Shown here: piece after piece, positions 7,799-17,372 of the stretch | Numbering within the stretch: position 1 is the first letter of the stretch | Layout: the number at the start of each line of letters is the position of its first letter | NCBI GenBank assembly: GCA_947500135.1 | Contig: CANMQX010000004.1 | Span: forward strand, 186,001 to 250,000 | Source: an uncultured Paracoccaceae bacterium | Lineage (GTDB): Bacteria; Pseudomonadota; Alphaproteobacteria; Rhodobacterales; Rhodobacteraceae | Direction: 5' to 3' | Length of the DNA: 64,000 nucleotides | Program-made: the position numbers and the translations under genes | The notes under the pieces: model-generated | Told to the model about the DNA's origin: nothing | Seen by the model: the letters and a program-made list of their open reading frames with translations, nothing else | The model's database searches: none

Positions 7799-9735
7799 GC
7801 CCGGCCCAGACCTTTGGAACCGGGTGGAATGCGGGCTTCGATCCGCCGTTGTTGTTCGGCGATCTTGTCACGAACCCCTGATGGATAAGCCTCTAGCGGG
7901 GGTGGCCCGCCGTAAAGCGCCTGCAACATGATATCGCGGGCAATCGGGGCCGCAGCGCGCGACCCGCCGCCGCCATGTTCAACAACAACCGACAAGGCAT
8001 AGCGCGGCTTGTCATAGGGGGCAAAGCTGACAAACAGCGCGTGATCCCGGCGTTCCCATGGCAGGTCTTCGTTCTTGGTGACCCCGGCGGCGCGTTCTTC
8101 GGGGGTGATGCGGCGCACCTGACTGGTCCCGGTTTTGCCCGCCATCTTGTATTCGTCAGCGGTGATGCGTGACCCGTAGGCAGTGCCGCGCCGGTGATTG
8201 CTGACATCATTCATTGAGGCACGGATGCGGCGCAGTGTGTTTTCATTGATACCAAGGCTTTCGCCCAAGCCACTGGGTTGCTCAACCCCGTCAATCAGGC
8301 GGACCAGTCGGGGTGTCACCTCGCGACCCGTCGCGATCCGCGCGCTCATCACCGCTAGTTGCAAAGGCGAGGCCAGCACATAGCCCTGACCGATCGAGGC
8401 GTTGACCGTATCACCAATGCGCCAATCCTCATCCCGGACCTCGCGTTTCCAGGCCTTGTCAGGGGCAAGGCCACGGGCGACGGCGGATAATGGCAGGTCA
8501 TGCTTGATCCCAAGGCCCAGTTTGCGCGCCATTTCAGCCATCTTGTCGATGCCAACGCGCTGGGCGATCTCGTAGTAATAGCAATCGCAGGACTGTTTCA
8601 GGCTTTCGTGCAGATTGATATTGCCATGCCCGCCCCGTTTCCAGCAGTGGAAACGGATATTGAAGACATCCGTATATCCGGGGCAGTACACAGTTTCATC
8701 CGCGGCGACGACACCAGCCTCCATGGCTGCCATCGCAGTGACCATCTTGAAGGTTGAGCCGGGCGGATAGGTCCCCTGCACAGCCTTGGCTGCCAGTGGG
8801 CGATATTTGTCGGCGTTCAGCGCCTTCCAGTCAGTGTTCGAGATGCCACGCACAAAGAGGTTGGGATCAAAAGCCGGGGCAGAGGCGATCGCGCGCAAAT
8901 CGCCATTTTCCAGATCGATCACCACCGCGCCAGCACTTTCACCATCCAGACGGGCCTGCACATAAGATTGCAGGCGGCTGTCCAGGGTCAGTTGAACATC
9001 CTTACCCGGCTCACCTTCCTTGCGGTCAAGCTCGCGCATGATGCGACCGGCGGCGTTCACCTCGATCCGGCGGGTGCCAGCACTGCCGCGCAACGCATGT
9101 TCCAGCTTGTTCTCGGACCCGGTTTTGCCGATCTGGAATTTTGGGATCTGCAACAGCGGGTCGTCGTCATCGATCCGGCTGAGGTCATAATCACTGACCG
9201 GCCCGACATAGCCAACCACATGGGCCAGATCGGCGCCCCAGGGATAGACCCGGCTTAACCCCACCTCGGCAGAGATGCCCGGCAAGGTCGGGGTGTTCAG
9301 GTTGATGCGGGCGACATCCTCCCAACTCAGCCGGTCTGCGATGGTGACAGGTACGAAAGGTGACCGACGCTGCATTTCTTCCATCGCGCGGGTCAGATTG
9401 TCGGGGTCGATATCGACCAGTTCGGTGAGCTTGGCCAAAACTTCGCCAATATCGCCCGCATCTTCGCGGACCATGACAACCCGGTAATTCTGTTCATTAT
9501 CTGCAATCGGAATGCCGTTGCGGTCGAAAATCATCCCCCGGGCAGGGGGCAGCAGGCGAATGTTGATCCGGTTTTCTTCGGCCAGCAGACGGAATTCGTC
9601 GGCCTGTTCAACCTGCATCGCACGCAAGCGCAGACCCAACGCACCGATAATCCCCAGCTGAACACCGCCAACGACTAAAGCGCGTCGGCCAACGATGCGG
9701 GCGCTTTCGATATTATCCTTTGGCGTGCGTTTCAT
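7795..9735 (-). CDS. mrdA: Penicillin-binding protein 2 (elongasome transpeptidase)
   Basis: 646 residues: a short cytoplasmic tail, one transmembrane helix (about residues 18-38), a dimerisation domain and a transpeptidase domain. The active-site motifs are complete: SxxK as STFK (Ser327), SxN-type as SCD (about 382) and KTGT (534-537). It cross-links peptidoglycan in the periplasm during lateral growth. It overlaps mreD upstream and rodA downstream by 4 bp each, the standard mre/mrd order. Confidence 0.97.
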   Translation of the reverse strand: MKRTPKDNIESARIVGRRALVVGGVQLGIIGALGLRLRAMQVEQADEFRLLAEENRINIRLLPPARGMIFDRNGIPIADNEQNYRVVMVREDAGDIGEVLAKLTELVDIDPDNLTRAMEEMQRRSPFVPVTIADRLSWEDVARINLNTPTLPGISAEVGLSRVYPWGADLAHVVGYVGPVSDYDLSRIDDDDPLLQIPKFQIGKTGSENKLEHALRGSAGTRRIEVNAAGRIMRELDRKEGEPGKDVQLTLDSRLQSYVQARLDGESAGAVVIDLENGDLRAIASAPAFDPNLFVRGISNTDWKALNADKYRPLAAKAVQGTYPPGSTFKMVTAMAAMEAGVVAADETVYCPGYTDVFNIRFHCWKRGGHGNINLHESLKQSCDCYYYEIAQRVGIDKMAEMARKLGLGIKHDLPLSAVARGLAPDKAWKREVRDEDWRIGDTVNASIGQGYVLASPLQLAVMSARIATGREVTPRLVRLIDGVEQPSGLGESLGINENTLRRIRASMNDVSNHRRGTAYGSRITADEYKMAGKTGTSQVRRITPEERAAGVTKNEDLPWERRDHALFVSFAPYDKPRYALSVVVEHGGGGSRAAAPIARDIMLQALYGGPPPLEAYPSGVRDKIAEQQRRIEARIPPGSKGLGRA

Positions 9736-10271
9736 ATTCGTTGCCCTCTGCTATCCAGCTGGCCGGGGGGCGGGCGGGAAATGCCAAATCCGAAATGCGC
9801 AATCACGACAACCAGCGGATAGACTAGGATCGTGGCGATCATCTGTATCAGCGTCAGACCAAGCGGGGCTTGCGGCGTCATCACAAGGGCAAGCACAAGC
9901 CGGTTAGCCACCGTGATGGCGGCGATACCAAAAGCGATCATGCCCCATTCAACGATCAACGGCATGTTGCGGATGCCGTCGGTGCGTTTGCGGATCGCCT
10001 CTGTCAGGATCACGACCAAAGCAGCCCAAAGGCCCGGTGGTCGTTGAAACAACAGATCGGTGACCAGAAAAATCGCAGCAATGATAAAAACCGGCAAATA
10101 GGTCGGGCGACGCGCGACCCAAGCCAGCGTAGCAGCCAGCAGGATATCCGGTGCGGCCCAGATATCAGGGCGCATGTCCAACGGGACCAGCTGGACCACG
10201 ATGATCACAAAGGCGAGCGCCACAAACACACCTCGCTGAACCCAGGTTTTTGTCGGTGCGAATTCAGCCAT
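9732..10271 (-). CDS. mreD: Rod shape-determining protein MreD
   Basis: A small polytopic inner-membrane protein of about 179 residues between mreC and mrdA. Hydrophobic segments (FVALAFVIIVVQLVPL, DILLAATLAWVAR, LPVFIIAAIFLVTDLLF) match the family. The track begins at a GTG (10280), but the ATG nine bases downstream (MAEFAPTKTW) is a better start and still overlaps the end of mreC by 8 bp. It is a membrane partner of MreB/MreC in the elongasome. Confidence 0.92.
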   Translation of the reverse strand: MAEFAPTKTWVQRGVFVALAFVIIVVQLVPLDMRPDIWAAPDILLAATLAWVARRPTYLPVFIIAAIFLVTDLLFQRPPGLWAALVVILTEAIRKRTDGIRNMPLIVEWGMIAFGIAAITVANRLVLALVMTPQAPLGLTLIQMIATILVYPLVVVIAHFGFGISRPPPGQLDSRGQRI

Positions 10272-11175
10272 CAGCCCCACCTCCCAGACTGGTCAGGGCG
10301 GCAGGGCCAAAGAATTCGGTTTCCGGGGTTAATAGACGGCCCGGATCATTGATTTCCTCATGCGGTTGGGCGCGCAACACGCGCAGGAACTCCAACCGCT
10401 GATAATCAGCAGCAAGCCGCACGCGCAAGCGGCGGTCATTGCCAAGTGCGACTTGACCGACCAGCAGGTCAGCCGGGAAAACGCCACCGTCACCTGATGA
10501 AACGACCCGGTCGCCAGGGCGGATCAGGGCGGTATCTTCCAAAAATTCCAGCGGCGGGGTCAGCGTGTTGTCACCGGCCAGAATGGCCTTTTGGCCCGAT
10601 GGCTGGATTGTCACCGGAATGCGGCTCGACGTATCGGTCAGCAACATCACCCGGCTGGTATCCTGCCCAACGCCCGCGATACGGCCGACAAGGCCAATGC
10701 CATCCATCGTGGGCCAACCGTCGATGATCCCATCCCGCTGCCCAACATTGACCAGCACGGATTGGCGAAAGGGTGATCCGCTATCAGTAATGACCACGCC
10801 GGTGACATAGGTCAGCTGTGGATCAATCTGCACATTGTTAAGGCCCAACAGCTTTGCGTTTTCCTGCTCCAGCTGCAACGCGGCTTCTTTCCAGGCTTTC
10901 ATCTGCTGCAACTCACGGCGCAGGTCCTGGTTCTGGGCGGCCAGTTGCTGATAGCTTTGGAAATCGCTGATCAGGTTGGCAATGCCGGTGATTGGGGCCA
11001 TAGCCCAGTCAAAGGATGGGACGATCTTGTCAATGGCGGCAGCCCGAAACCGTTCGACCCGCGGGCTGTCGATGCGCCAGATCAGAAATGTGCCCATCAG
11101 CGCAAGCAGGAAGATCCCGACCAGCAATCTGCGGATCGGGCCAACATAGTCTTCGCTGTTCTTATCCTTAGCCAA
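10264..11175 (-). CDS. mreC: Rod shape-determining protein MreC
   Basis: 303 residues: one N-terminal transmembrane helix (LLVGIFLLALMGTFLIW), a coiled coil around residues 70-110 (NQDLRRELQQMKAWKEAALQ) and the periplasmic beta domain (VLVNVGQRDGIIDGWPTMD, GDRVVSSGDGGVFPADLLVG). It scaffolds PBP2-RodA outside the inner membrane. The start codon is TTG (11175); no in-frame ATG or GTG precedes it, and the gap to mreB is 19 bp. A weak start beside the highly expressed mreB may lower its synthesis. Confidence 0.95.
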   Translation of the reverse strand: MAKDKNSEDYVGPIRRLLVGIFLLALMGTFLIWRIDSPRVERFRAAAIDKIVPSFDWAMAPITGIANLISDFQSYQQLAAQNQDLRRELQQMKAWKEAALQLEQENAKLLGLNNVQIDPQLTYVTGVVITDSGSPFRQSVLVNVGQRDGIIDGWPTMDGIGLVGRIAGVGQDTSRVMLLTDTSSRIPVTIQPSGQKAILAGDNTLTPPLEFLEDTALIRPGDRVVSSGDGGVFPADLLVGQVALGNDRRLRVRLAADYQRLEFLRVLRAQPHEEINDPGRLLTPETEFFGPAALTSLGGGADG

Positions 11176-11194
11176 GGTGAACCCCGGTCGGGCG

Positions 11195-12370
<1,176 letters not shown>

Positions 12371-12444
12371 TCAACAAAAATACTGCAGAAAGCCGCACTA
12401 TTAGCGCAAATATTGTAAATTATCGATATAATTCAACACGGCAG

Positions 12445-13026
12445 TTAGCTGGGGGCGATCTGCACCTTGTCAAACACCAATTCGGAAATGACAGTTCCGC
12501 CTTCGTCAAGCCGTTGGACCGCCAGGATCAGGCCAAGCTCTGGCGCATAGTGATTTCGTGTACGGATGGTGCCGAGAGACGACGTCTGCGTCACATCGAC
12601 CACCCAAATCTGGTAGCGACAATCACCAATCTCATACGTGGTTGTGCGCGCATAATGCGCGGTGATCATCCCATTCGGAATATCGACACCACCCACTGAA
12701 ACGAACGCTTGTGACACCCAGGTCAACGTCTGATCAAGGCGGTCCAGATCAGCGACATCCGCAGAGAAGGACACAGGCGCGGAGGAAGAACCAACCGCCT
12801 TTGTCAAAGGATGAGGCGACATCAGCGCGTCGCCGGTGGTGTCGCCTGCGATGAAACGTCGTTCTGCGATCAGGCCGTTTGGCAATCTGCTATATTCCAT
12901 AGCGAAGCCTTGGGAAGTCTCCCGCAGGATGATCCCGTTTTCCAGATCAGTGCCGGTCGGGCAGCGGCTTTGCGCTGTTGTTGAGGTTGCAATCAACACC
13001 GCAACTGCCGCTGCCACAAAACGCAT
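12445..13026 (-). CDS. Secreted protein of unknown function, coupled to leuA
   Basis: 193 residues with a clear Sec signal peptide ([20 protein letters not shown]). The mature part has two cysteines (one in SRCPTGTD, one in GDCRYQIWVV) that could form a disulfide, and alternating hydrophobic strands suggesting a beta-rich fold. I do not recognise a family. Its ATG overlaps the leuA stop (ATGA), so it is translated with the leucine enzyme although nothing in it suggests a metabolic role. Confidence 0.75.
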   Translation of the reverse strand: MRFVAAAVAVLIATSTTAQSRCPTGTDLENGIILRETSQGFAMEYSRLPNGLIAERRFIAGDTTGDALMSPHPLTKAVGSSSAPVSFSADVADLDRLDQTLTWVSQAFVSVGGVDIPNGMITAHYARTTTYEIGDCRYQIWVVDVTQTSSLGTIRTRNHYAPELGLILAVQRLDEGGTVISELVFDKVQIAPS

Positions 13027-14585
13027 CAGGTTGCATCCTTGTAGCTGACACCTTTTACGTCATAACCCGGCTCGGATTGTTCCCGGCGGACCAGCAACCG
13101 GTTGAGCGCGTTGATGTAGGCCTTGGCGCTGGCGACGACCGTATCGGTATCGGCGGATTGGCCAGTTGCGATCCGCCCGTCTTCTTCCATCCGCACGGAC
13201 ACTGTTGCCTGCGCATCAGTGCCTTCGGTCACGGCGCTCACCTGATAAAGCTGCAACCGAGCCGCATGCGAAAACAACGCTTTCACTGCGTTGAATGTGG
13301 CATCCACCGGTCCGTCACCCGTGGCCGATGTTTTAACATCGGCGCCGTCAACCTCCATCACCATATCAGCCGTTTGCGGACCATCCGTGCCGCAGACCAC
13401 ACGCAGGGATTTCAGCTTGAGCCGGTCATCGCCACTGTCGTTTTGATAGACCAGCGCCATCAGGTCGTCGTCAAAGACCTCCTTTTTACGGTCAGCCAGA
13501 TCCTTGAACCGGACAAACACATCGTTCAGCTGATTGTCCGCCAGATCAAAGCCCAGTTCAGACAGTTTCGCCCGCAGCGCCGCCCGCCCCGAATGTTTGC
13601 CCAGGGGCAGGGATGTTCCGGACAGGCCGACATCCTCGGGCTTCATCACCTCGAACGTCTCGCGGTTCTTCAGCATGCCATCCTGATGGATACCGCTTTC
13701 ATGTGCAAAGGCGTTCTTGCCCACGATGGCCTTGTTGAACTGCACCGCAAAACCAGACACGGTCGCGACCCGGCGCGAGATGTTCATAATCTTGCGCGTG
13801 TCGATCTGCGTGTCATAGGGCATGATATCGCCGCGCACTTTCAGGGCCATCACGACCTCTTCGAGGGCCGTATTCCCGGCCCGTTCGCCCAGCCCGTTGA
13901 TCGTGCATTCGATCTGGCGTGCGCCGCCTTCAACAGCGGCCAGCGAATTGGCCGTAGCCATGCCAAGGTCATTATGGCAATGGGTGGCAAAGATCACCTG
14001 ATCTGCACCCGGCACCTTTTCGATCAACATACGGATCAAATCGGCGGATTCGACCGGGGCGGTATAGCCTACTGTGTCGGGGATGTTGATCGTGGTCGCA
14101 CCCGCCTTGATCGCGATTTCGACGGTGCGGCACAGAAAATCCTCTTCGGTGCGTGTCGCATCCATGGATGACCATTGCACGTTGTCACACAGGTTGCGGG
14201 CATGGGTGACGCAGTCATGAATGCGGTCGGCCATTTCATCTTGCGTCAGGTTCGGGATCGCCCGATGCAACGGCGATGTGCCGATAAAGGTATGGATGCG
14301 TGGCTGGCGTGCGTGTTTCACGGCCTCCCAACAGCGGTCGATATCTTTAAAATTCGCCCGCGACAGCCCGCAGATCACGGATGTTTTGGCGCGGCCCGCG
14401 ATTTCGCTGACGGCTTTAAAATCACCCTCAGAGGCGATAGGAAAACCGGCTTCGATGATATCGACGCCCATATCGTCCAAAAGTTCTGCGATCTCCAGTT
14501 TTTCGTCATGGGTCATTGTGGCACCCGGGGACTGTTCGCCGTCGCGCAGGGTGGTATCGAAGATCAGGACTTTATCCTTGGTCAT
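13026..14585 (-). CDS. leuA: 2-isopropylmalate synthase
   Basis: About 519 residues, full length for the long (LeuA type 1) enzyme that condenses acetyl-CoA with 2-oxoisovalerate in the first committed step of leucine synthesis. Seen: the catalytic [12 protein letters not shown], the metal-binding [13 protein letters not shown], and the C-terminal regulatory domain where leucine feedback inhibition acts. Two ATGs are in frame; the inner one at 14585 has AAGGAG at 7 nt, while the outer (14591) lies too close to it. It follows the cupin gene by 12 bp, so both lie behind the leader peptide described below. Confidence 0.97.
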   Translation of the reverse strand: MTKDKVLIFDTTLRDGEQSPGATMTHDEKLEIAELLDDMGVDIIEAGFPIASEGDFKAVSEIAGRAKTSVICGLSRANFKDIDRCWEAVKHARQPRIHTFIGTSPLHRAIPNLTQDEMADRIHDCVTHARNLCDNVQWSSMDATRTEEDFLCRTVEIAIKAGATTINIPDTVGYTAPVESADLIRMLIEKVPGADQVIFATHCHNDLGMATANSLAAVEGGARQIECTINGLGERAGNTALEEVVMALKVRGDIMPYDTQIDTRKIMNISRRVATVSGFAVQFNKAIVGKNAFAHESGIHQDGMLKNRETFEVMKPEDVGLSGTSLPLGKHSGRAALRAKLSELGFDLADNQLNDVFVRFKDLADRKKEVFDDDLMALVYQNDSGDDRLKLKSLRVVCGTDGPQTADMVMEVDGADVKTSATGDGPVDATFNAVKALFSHAARLQLYQVSAVTEGTDAQATVSVRMEEDGRIATGQSADTDTVVASAKAYINALNRLLVRREQSEPGYDVKGVSYKDAT

Positions 14586-14597
14586 GATCATGCTCCT

Positions 14598-14954
14598 TTA
14601 AATATGGTCTTTGGGGGCGGCGGGTCTGTCCGCATCGCCGGAATTGGGTTCGCCTTTGGGTTCGATCAAAAGAACTTTGACCTCTTGTTCGGCACGGGGG
14701 CGGTGTACGACGCCCTGCGGGACGATGAAAAGCTCGCCTGCGCTCACTTTCACACTGTCCTGACCTTCAAGGTCCATGAACATCTCGCCATTAAGGACAA
14801 GAAAGAAGTCATCTGTACTGTCGTGTTTGTGAAAGGGAAATTCGCCCTGAAACTTCACGACCATGACGTCGTTGTCGTTATAGGCGGACACCACTTTGGG
14901 GTCCCAATGGGTATCGAACAGGCTGAGTTTCTCAGCGAGATTGATCGTTTTCAT
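14598..14954 (-). CDS. Single-domain cupin protein
   Basis: A 118-residue cupin with both conserved motifs: HKHDSTDDFFLVLNGEM (metal ligands His/His/Glu-type) and PQGVVHRPRAEQEVKVLLIE with the last His. No signal peptide, so cytoplasmic. Small cupins range from isomerases to sensors, and the substrate is not evident. It lies between the leucine leader and leuA in one transcript, hinting at a link to branched-chain amino acid metabolism; that is inference from position only. Confidence 0.83.
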   Translation of the reverse strand: MKTINLAEKLSLFDTHWDPKVVSAYNDNDVMVVKFQGEFPFHKHDSTDDFFLVLNGEMFMDLEGQDSVKVSAGELFIVPQGVVHRPRAEQEVKVLLIEPKGEPNSGDADRPAAPKDHI

Positions 14955-14991
14955 GATTATTCCTTAGCTAGACGTGTTTTGGCGCTGGTCC

Positions 14992-15027
14992 CCTCTGAGC
15001 GGTCGCGCCGAATGGCACGCTCAGAGG
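14992..15027 (-). promoter_or_regulatory. Attenuator hairpin overlapping the end of the leader peptide
   Basis: CCTCTGAGCG and its exact complement CGCTCAGAGG (10 bp arms, 16 nt loop) lie right at the stop codon of the leucine leader ORF. The position fits a structure controlled by ribosome stalling. There is no U-run after the 3' arm, so it does not look like a plain intrinsic terminator; a different partner fold, Rho, or control of translation are open options. Confidence 0.6.
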
Positions 15028-15101
15028 CTGCTAAGAAGTAGGATGTCGCGCAGAAGCAGACCCTTAGGGCCTTTGCTGGGGATATGTGCGCAGTTCATCA
15101 T
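15021..15101 (-). CDS. leuL: Leucine-rich leader peptide of the cupin-leuA operon
   Basis: A 26-codon ORF too short for the track. The sequence is MMNCAHIPSKGPK followed by GLLLRDILLLSSL, so 7 of its last 12 residues are Leu, encoded by a mix that includes CTA and CTT. It ends at a TGA inside the first arm of a strong hairpin. This is the classic layout of an attenuation leader in which ribosome stalling on Leu codons senses charged tRNA-Leu; leuA leader peptides are known in other proteobacteria. No Shine-Dalgarno is visible. Control of leuA is inferred. Confidence 0.78.
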   Translation of the reverse strand: MMNCAHIPSKGPKGLLLRDILLLSSL

Positions 15102-15108
15102 GGCCGCA

Positions 15109-15114
15109 ACTATA
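15109..15114 (-). promoter_or_regulatory. Candidate -10 element for a leaderless leuL transcript
   Basis: TATAGT lies 7 nt before the first ATG of the leader peptide, so transcription would begin at or next to the start codon. No convincing -35 hexamer is seen at the usual spacing. A trp leader beginning at its AUG is known in Rhizobiales, which makes this arrangement believable. Confidence 0.45.
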
Positions 15115-15223
15115 CAAATGTTTCAAAGGTTGAAAAGTCATGAATTGCCGAAAGGCCGGGTTTTTGTGATCGGCCGGAACATCCAACACTTCGCTTCTGC
15201 GCAATTCAGGCTAGGCTGACCTG

Positions 15224-15919
15224 ATGCGTGGATTACGATCAACCTTGGCCATCAGCAGTCTGCTGTGCTTAGCAACGCCAGCCCTGACCTGCGATCTGGC
15301 GCTTGCCTTGGCCTTTGATGTTTCAGGTTCCGTCAATGCCGATGAATACCGGCTGCAAGTTGATGGTCTGGCCGCTGCCCTGCGCGACGGATCTGTGTCA
15401 GAGTCGCTGGTGCGCGGTCGCGTCGCCGTCATGGTCATGCAATGGACGGGATCATCGCGGCAGCACATCTCGCTGCCATGGCGGCGGATTGAAAGTTTCG
15501 CGGATGTGGATCAGCTGGCGGTGGATGTGGCCGGTATCGAACGCGGCTGGCGGGACTATTCGACTGCAATTGGCGAGGCGATGCAGCTTGCGCTGGTCAG
15601 TTTTGATGATGTTCCCGATTGCGCGCGGCATGTCCTCGATATCTCGGCTGATGGTGTATCAAACGAGGGTATCCTGCCACAGGACGTACGCCCGGCGATG
15701 GCCGCCGCCGGAATCATCGTCAACGGCCTTGCCATCGAGAGCGATGTTGACGGGTTGGTCGATTACTTTCGCCAACGGGTCATCACCGGCCCCGGCGCAT
15801 TTGTAATCAGCGCATCCGACTACACCGACTATCCCCGTGCCATCAGGCAAAAGATGCTGCGCGAGGTCACCGATCAGTTCGCTGACCTAGAACATCAGGC
15901 AATCCGCGCCGGGCGGTAG
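15224..15919 (+). CDS. DUF1194 family secreted VWA-like protein
   Basis: 231 residues with a signal peptide (MRGLRSTLAISSLLCLATPALTC) and a von Willebrand A-type fold: the MIDAS-like DVSGSVNADEY comes directly after it, followed by later strand and Asp motifs (DISADGVSNEG). This is the DUF1194 family, common in alphaproteobacteria and of unknown role, presumed periplasmic and metal-dependent in ligand binding. Its 3' end overlaps the convergent gene by 33 bp. Confidence 0.87.
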   Translation: MRGLRSTLAISSLLCLATPALTCDLALALAFDVSGSVNADEYRLQVDGLAAALRDGSVSESLVRGRVAVMVMQWTGSSRQHISLPWRRIESFADVDQLAVDVAGIERGWRDYSTAIGEAMQLALVSFDDVPDCARHVLDISADGVSNEGILPQDVRPAMAAAGIIVNGLAIESDVDGLVDYFRQRVITGPGAFVISASDYTDYPRAIRQKMLREVTDQFADLEHQAIRAGR

Positions 15920-16648
15920 TGGGTCAGCCCCGTCAGGCAGCGTCGGCAGATAGGAAAATGATGCAATGCTGGCACCGCCATCAAAGGCGATGAAAATCTG
16001 GTTTGACCCGGGGCGGATCGCGATGCCTTCGGGGTCTTCGCCATATGGCAATAACGAAACCGTCCCAAGAAGCCTGCCCGCACTGTCAAATTCATAAAGG
16101 CTGTTGGACCCTTCCCAGTCATCTACGATCAGCAGATATCCGGTGCGCGGGTCGCGGGCGATGCCCTGCGCCTCTGTCAGGGGCGGGTCCAGATCAAGGG
16201 TGCTGATCTGGCGAATGATGCGCCCATCCGGGGTCAGCCACGTCATCCGCTCCGGATCATCTTCGACCATGATGACCGCCCCATCGGCATCGATGGCCAA
16301 CCCTTCTGTATCGGCCCAGAGCATATCCACCTTGAACGGATCGGCCAGTGCTGCGCCATCCTTGCTGAGCCTTTGAAAACCGCCCAGCCCATCGGCCACC
16401 AGCAGCGCGTCGCCTTCCACGGTGATCGCCTTGATCCGGGACAGATCACTGCCGAACCGGCGCAATTCTTGCCCTTGCAGGGTGACCAATGTGACCTCCG
16501 GCCCCTCATTGGCGATCCATAGACCGCAGAATGTCGGGTCATAGTCCAGACTGGCAGGGCGGTTCAGGTCATAGCTGTCGATATAGGTCAGTTCCAACGC
16601 ATGTGTCGGATTGGCCAGCAAAAGCAGACAGGTCAGCAATGCGCGCAT
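15887..16648 (-). CDS. Secreted SdiA-regulated-like beta-propeller protein
   Basis: 253 residues with a signal peptide (MRALLTCLLLLANPTHA). Repeated blade-like units such as ADTEGLAIDADGAVIMVEDD, EAQGIARDPRTGYLLIVDD and DPEGIAIRPGSNQIFIAFDG indicate an NHL/SdiA-regulated-type propeller in the periplasm. The function of this family is not established. The last 33 bp overlap the convergent DUF1194 gene. Confidence 0.68.
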   Translation of the reverse strand: MRALLTCLLLLANPTHALELTYIDSYDLNRPASLDYDPTFCGLWIANEGPEVTLVTLQGQELRRFGSDLSRIKAITVEGDALLVADGLGGFQRLSKDGAALADPFKVDMLWADTEGLAIDADGAVIMVEDDPERMTWLTPDGRIIRQISTLDLDPPLTEAQGIARDPRTGYLLIVDDWEGSNSLYEFDSAGRLLGTVSLLPYGEDPEGIAIRPGSNQIFIAFDGGASIASFSYLPTLPDGADPLPPGADCLMF

Positions 16649-16709
16649 GGAAACCTCCTTGTCACTCTATCAGGTGGCGCTAAATCACGCCAAGTCAAAG
16701 GAGAAGACG

Positions 16710-17372
16710 ATGCGCGCATTGATTATCGGGGCAAGTGGCGGGATCGGGGGGGCCGTCAGCGCGCAGTTACGGTCACAGGAATGGGAGGTCACAACACTGT
16801 CCCGTTCCGAAGACGGGTTCGATGTGGGTAATGCGGGATCGGTGGACAAGATGCTGGACCGGATCGCCGGGCCGTTTGATCTGATCTTTATAGCCGTCGG
16901 CATCCTTGCCCCGCTTTGGGGCAAACCGGAAAAGGCGCTGGCGTCGGTCAAGCCCGAGGATATGAGCCTTGTCTTTGCCGTCAACGCAATCGGCCCGGCG
17001 CTGATCCTGCGGCACGCGGCGCGGCTTTTGCCCAAGGATGGGCGTGGGGTGGTTGCCACGCTATCCGCGCGGGTCGGGTCCATCGGGGATAATCAAATCG
17101 GTGGCTGGTATTCCTATCGCGCCTCTAAGGCCGCGCTGAACCAGATCATCCATGGTGCTGCCATTGAACTTGGACGCTCACATAAAAAATCGATCTGCGT
17201 GGCCCTGCATCCGGGCACGGTCGCCACCCCCTTCACCGCCAACTATGCCGGGCGCCACAAGACGGTGCCCGCGTCCGAGGCCGCAGCGAACCTGCTGAAC
17301 GTCATAGGCAACCTGACCCCAAAACAATCGGGCGGTTTTTTTGACTATGACGGGCAAGAGGTTCCCTGGTGA
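16710..17372 (+). CDS. Short-chain dehydrogenase/reductase (SDR)
   Basis: The start is the ATG at 16710, 33 codons inside the track ORF, with AAAGGAG at good spacing. The 220-residue protein has a Rossmann motif (IIGASGGIGG), and the catalytic Tyr and Lys in YSYRASKAALN with an upstream Ser in the expected strand. The substrate is unknown; similar SDRs often sit beside photolyase genes. Its stop overlaps the GTG start of the photolyase gene (GTGA), so the two are co-translated. Confidence 0.87.
   Translation: MRALIIGASGGIGGAVSAQLRSQEWEVTTLSRSEDGFDVGNAGSVDKMLDRIAGPFDLIFIAVGILAPLWGKPEKALASVKPEDMSLVFAVNAIGPALILRHAARLLPKDGRGVVATLSARVGSIGDNQIGGWYSYRASKAALNQIIHGAAIELGRSHKKSICVALHPGTVATPFTANYAGRHKTVPASEAAANLLNVIGNLTPKQSGGFFDYDGQEVPW

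Noticed and set aside
12978-14171. 397-codon plus-strand ORF
   Set aside because: Antisense shadow of leuA; no family features, while leuA is full length with all motifs.
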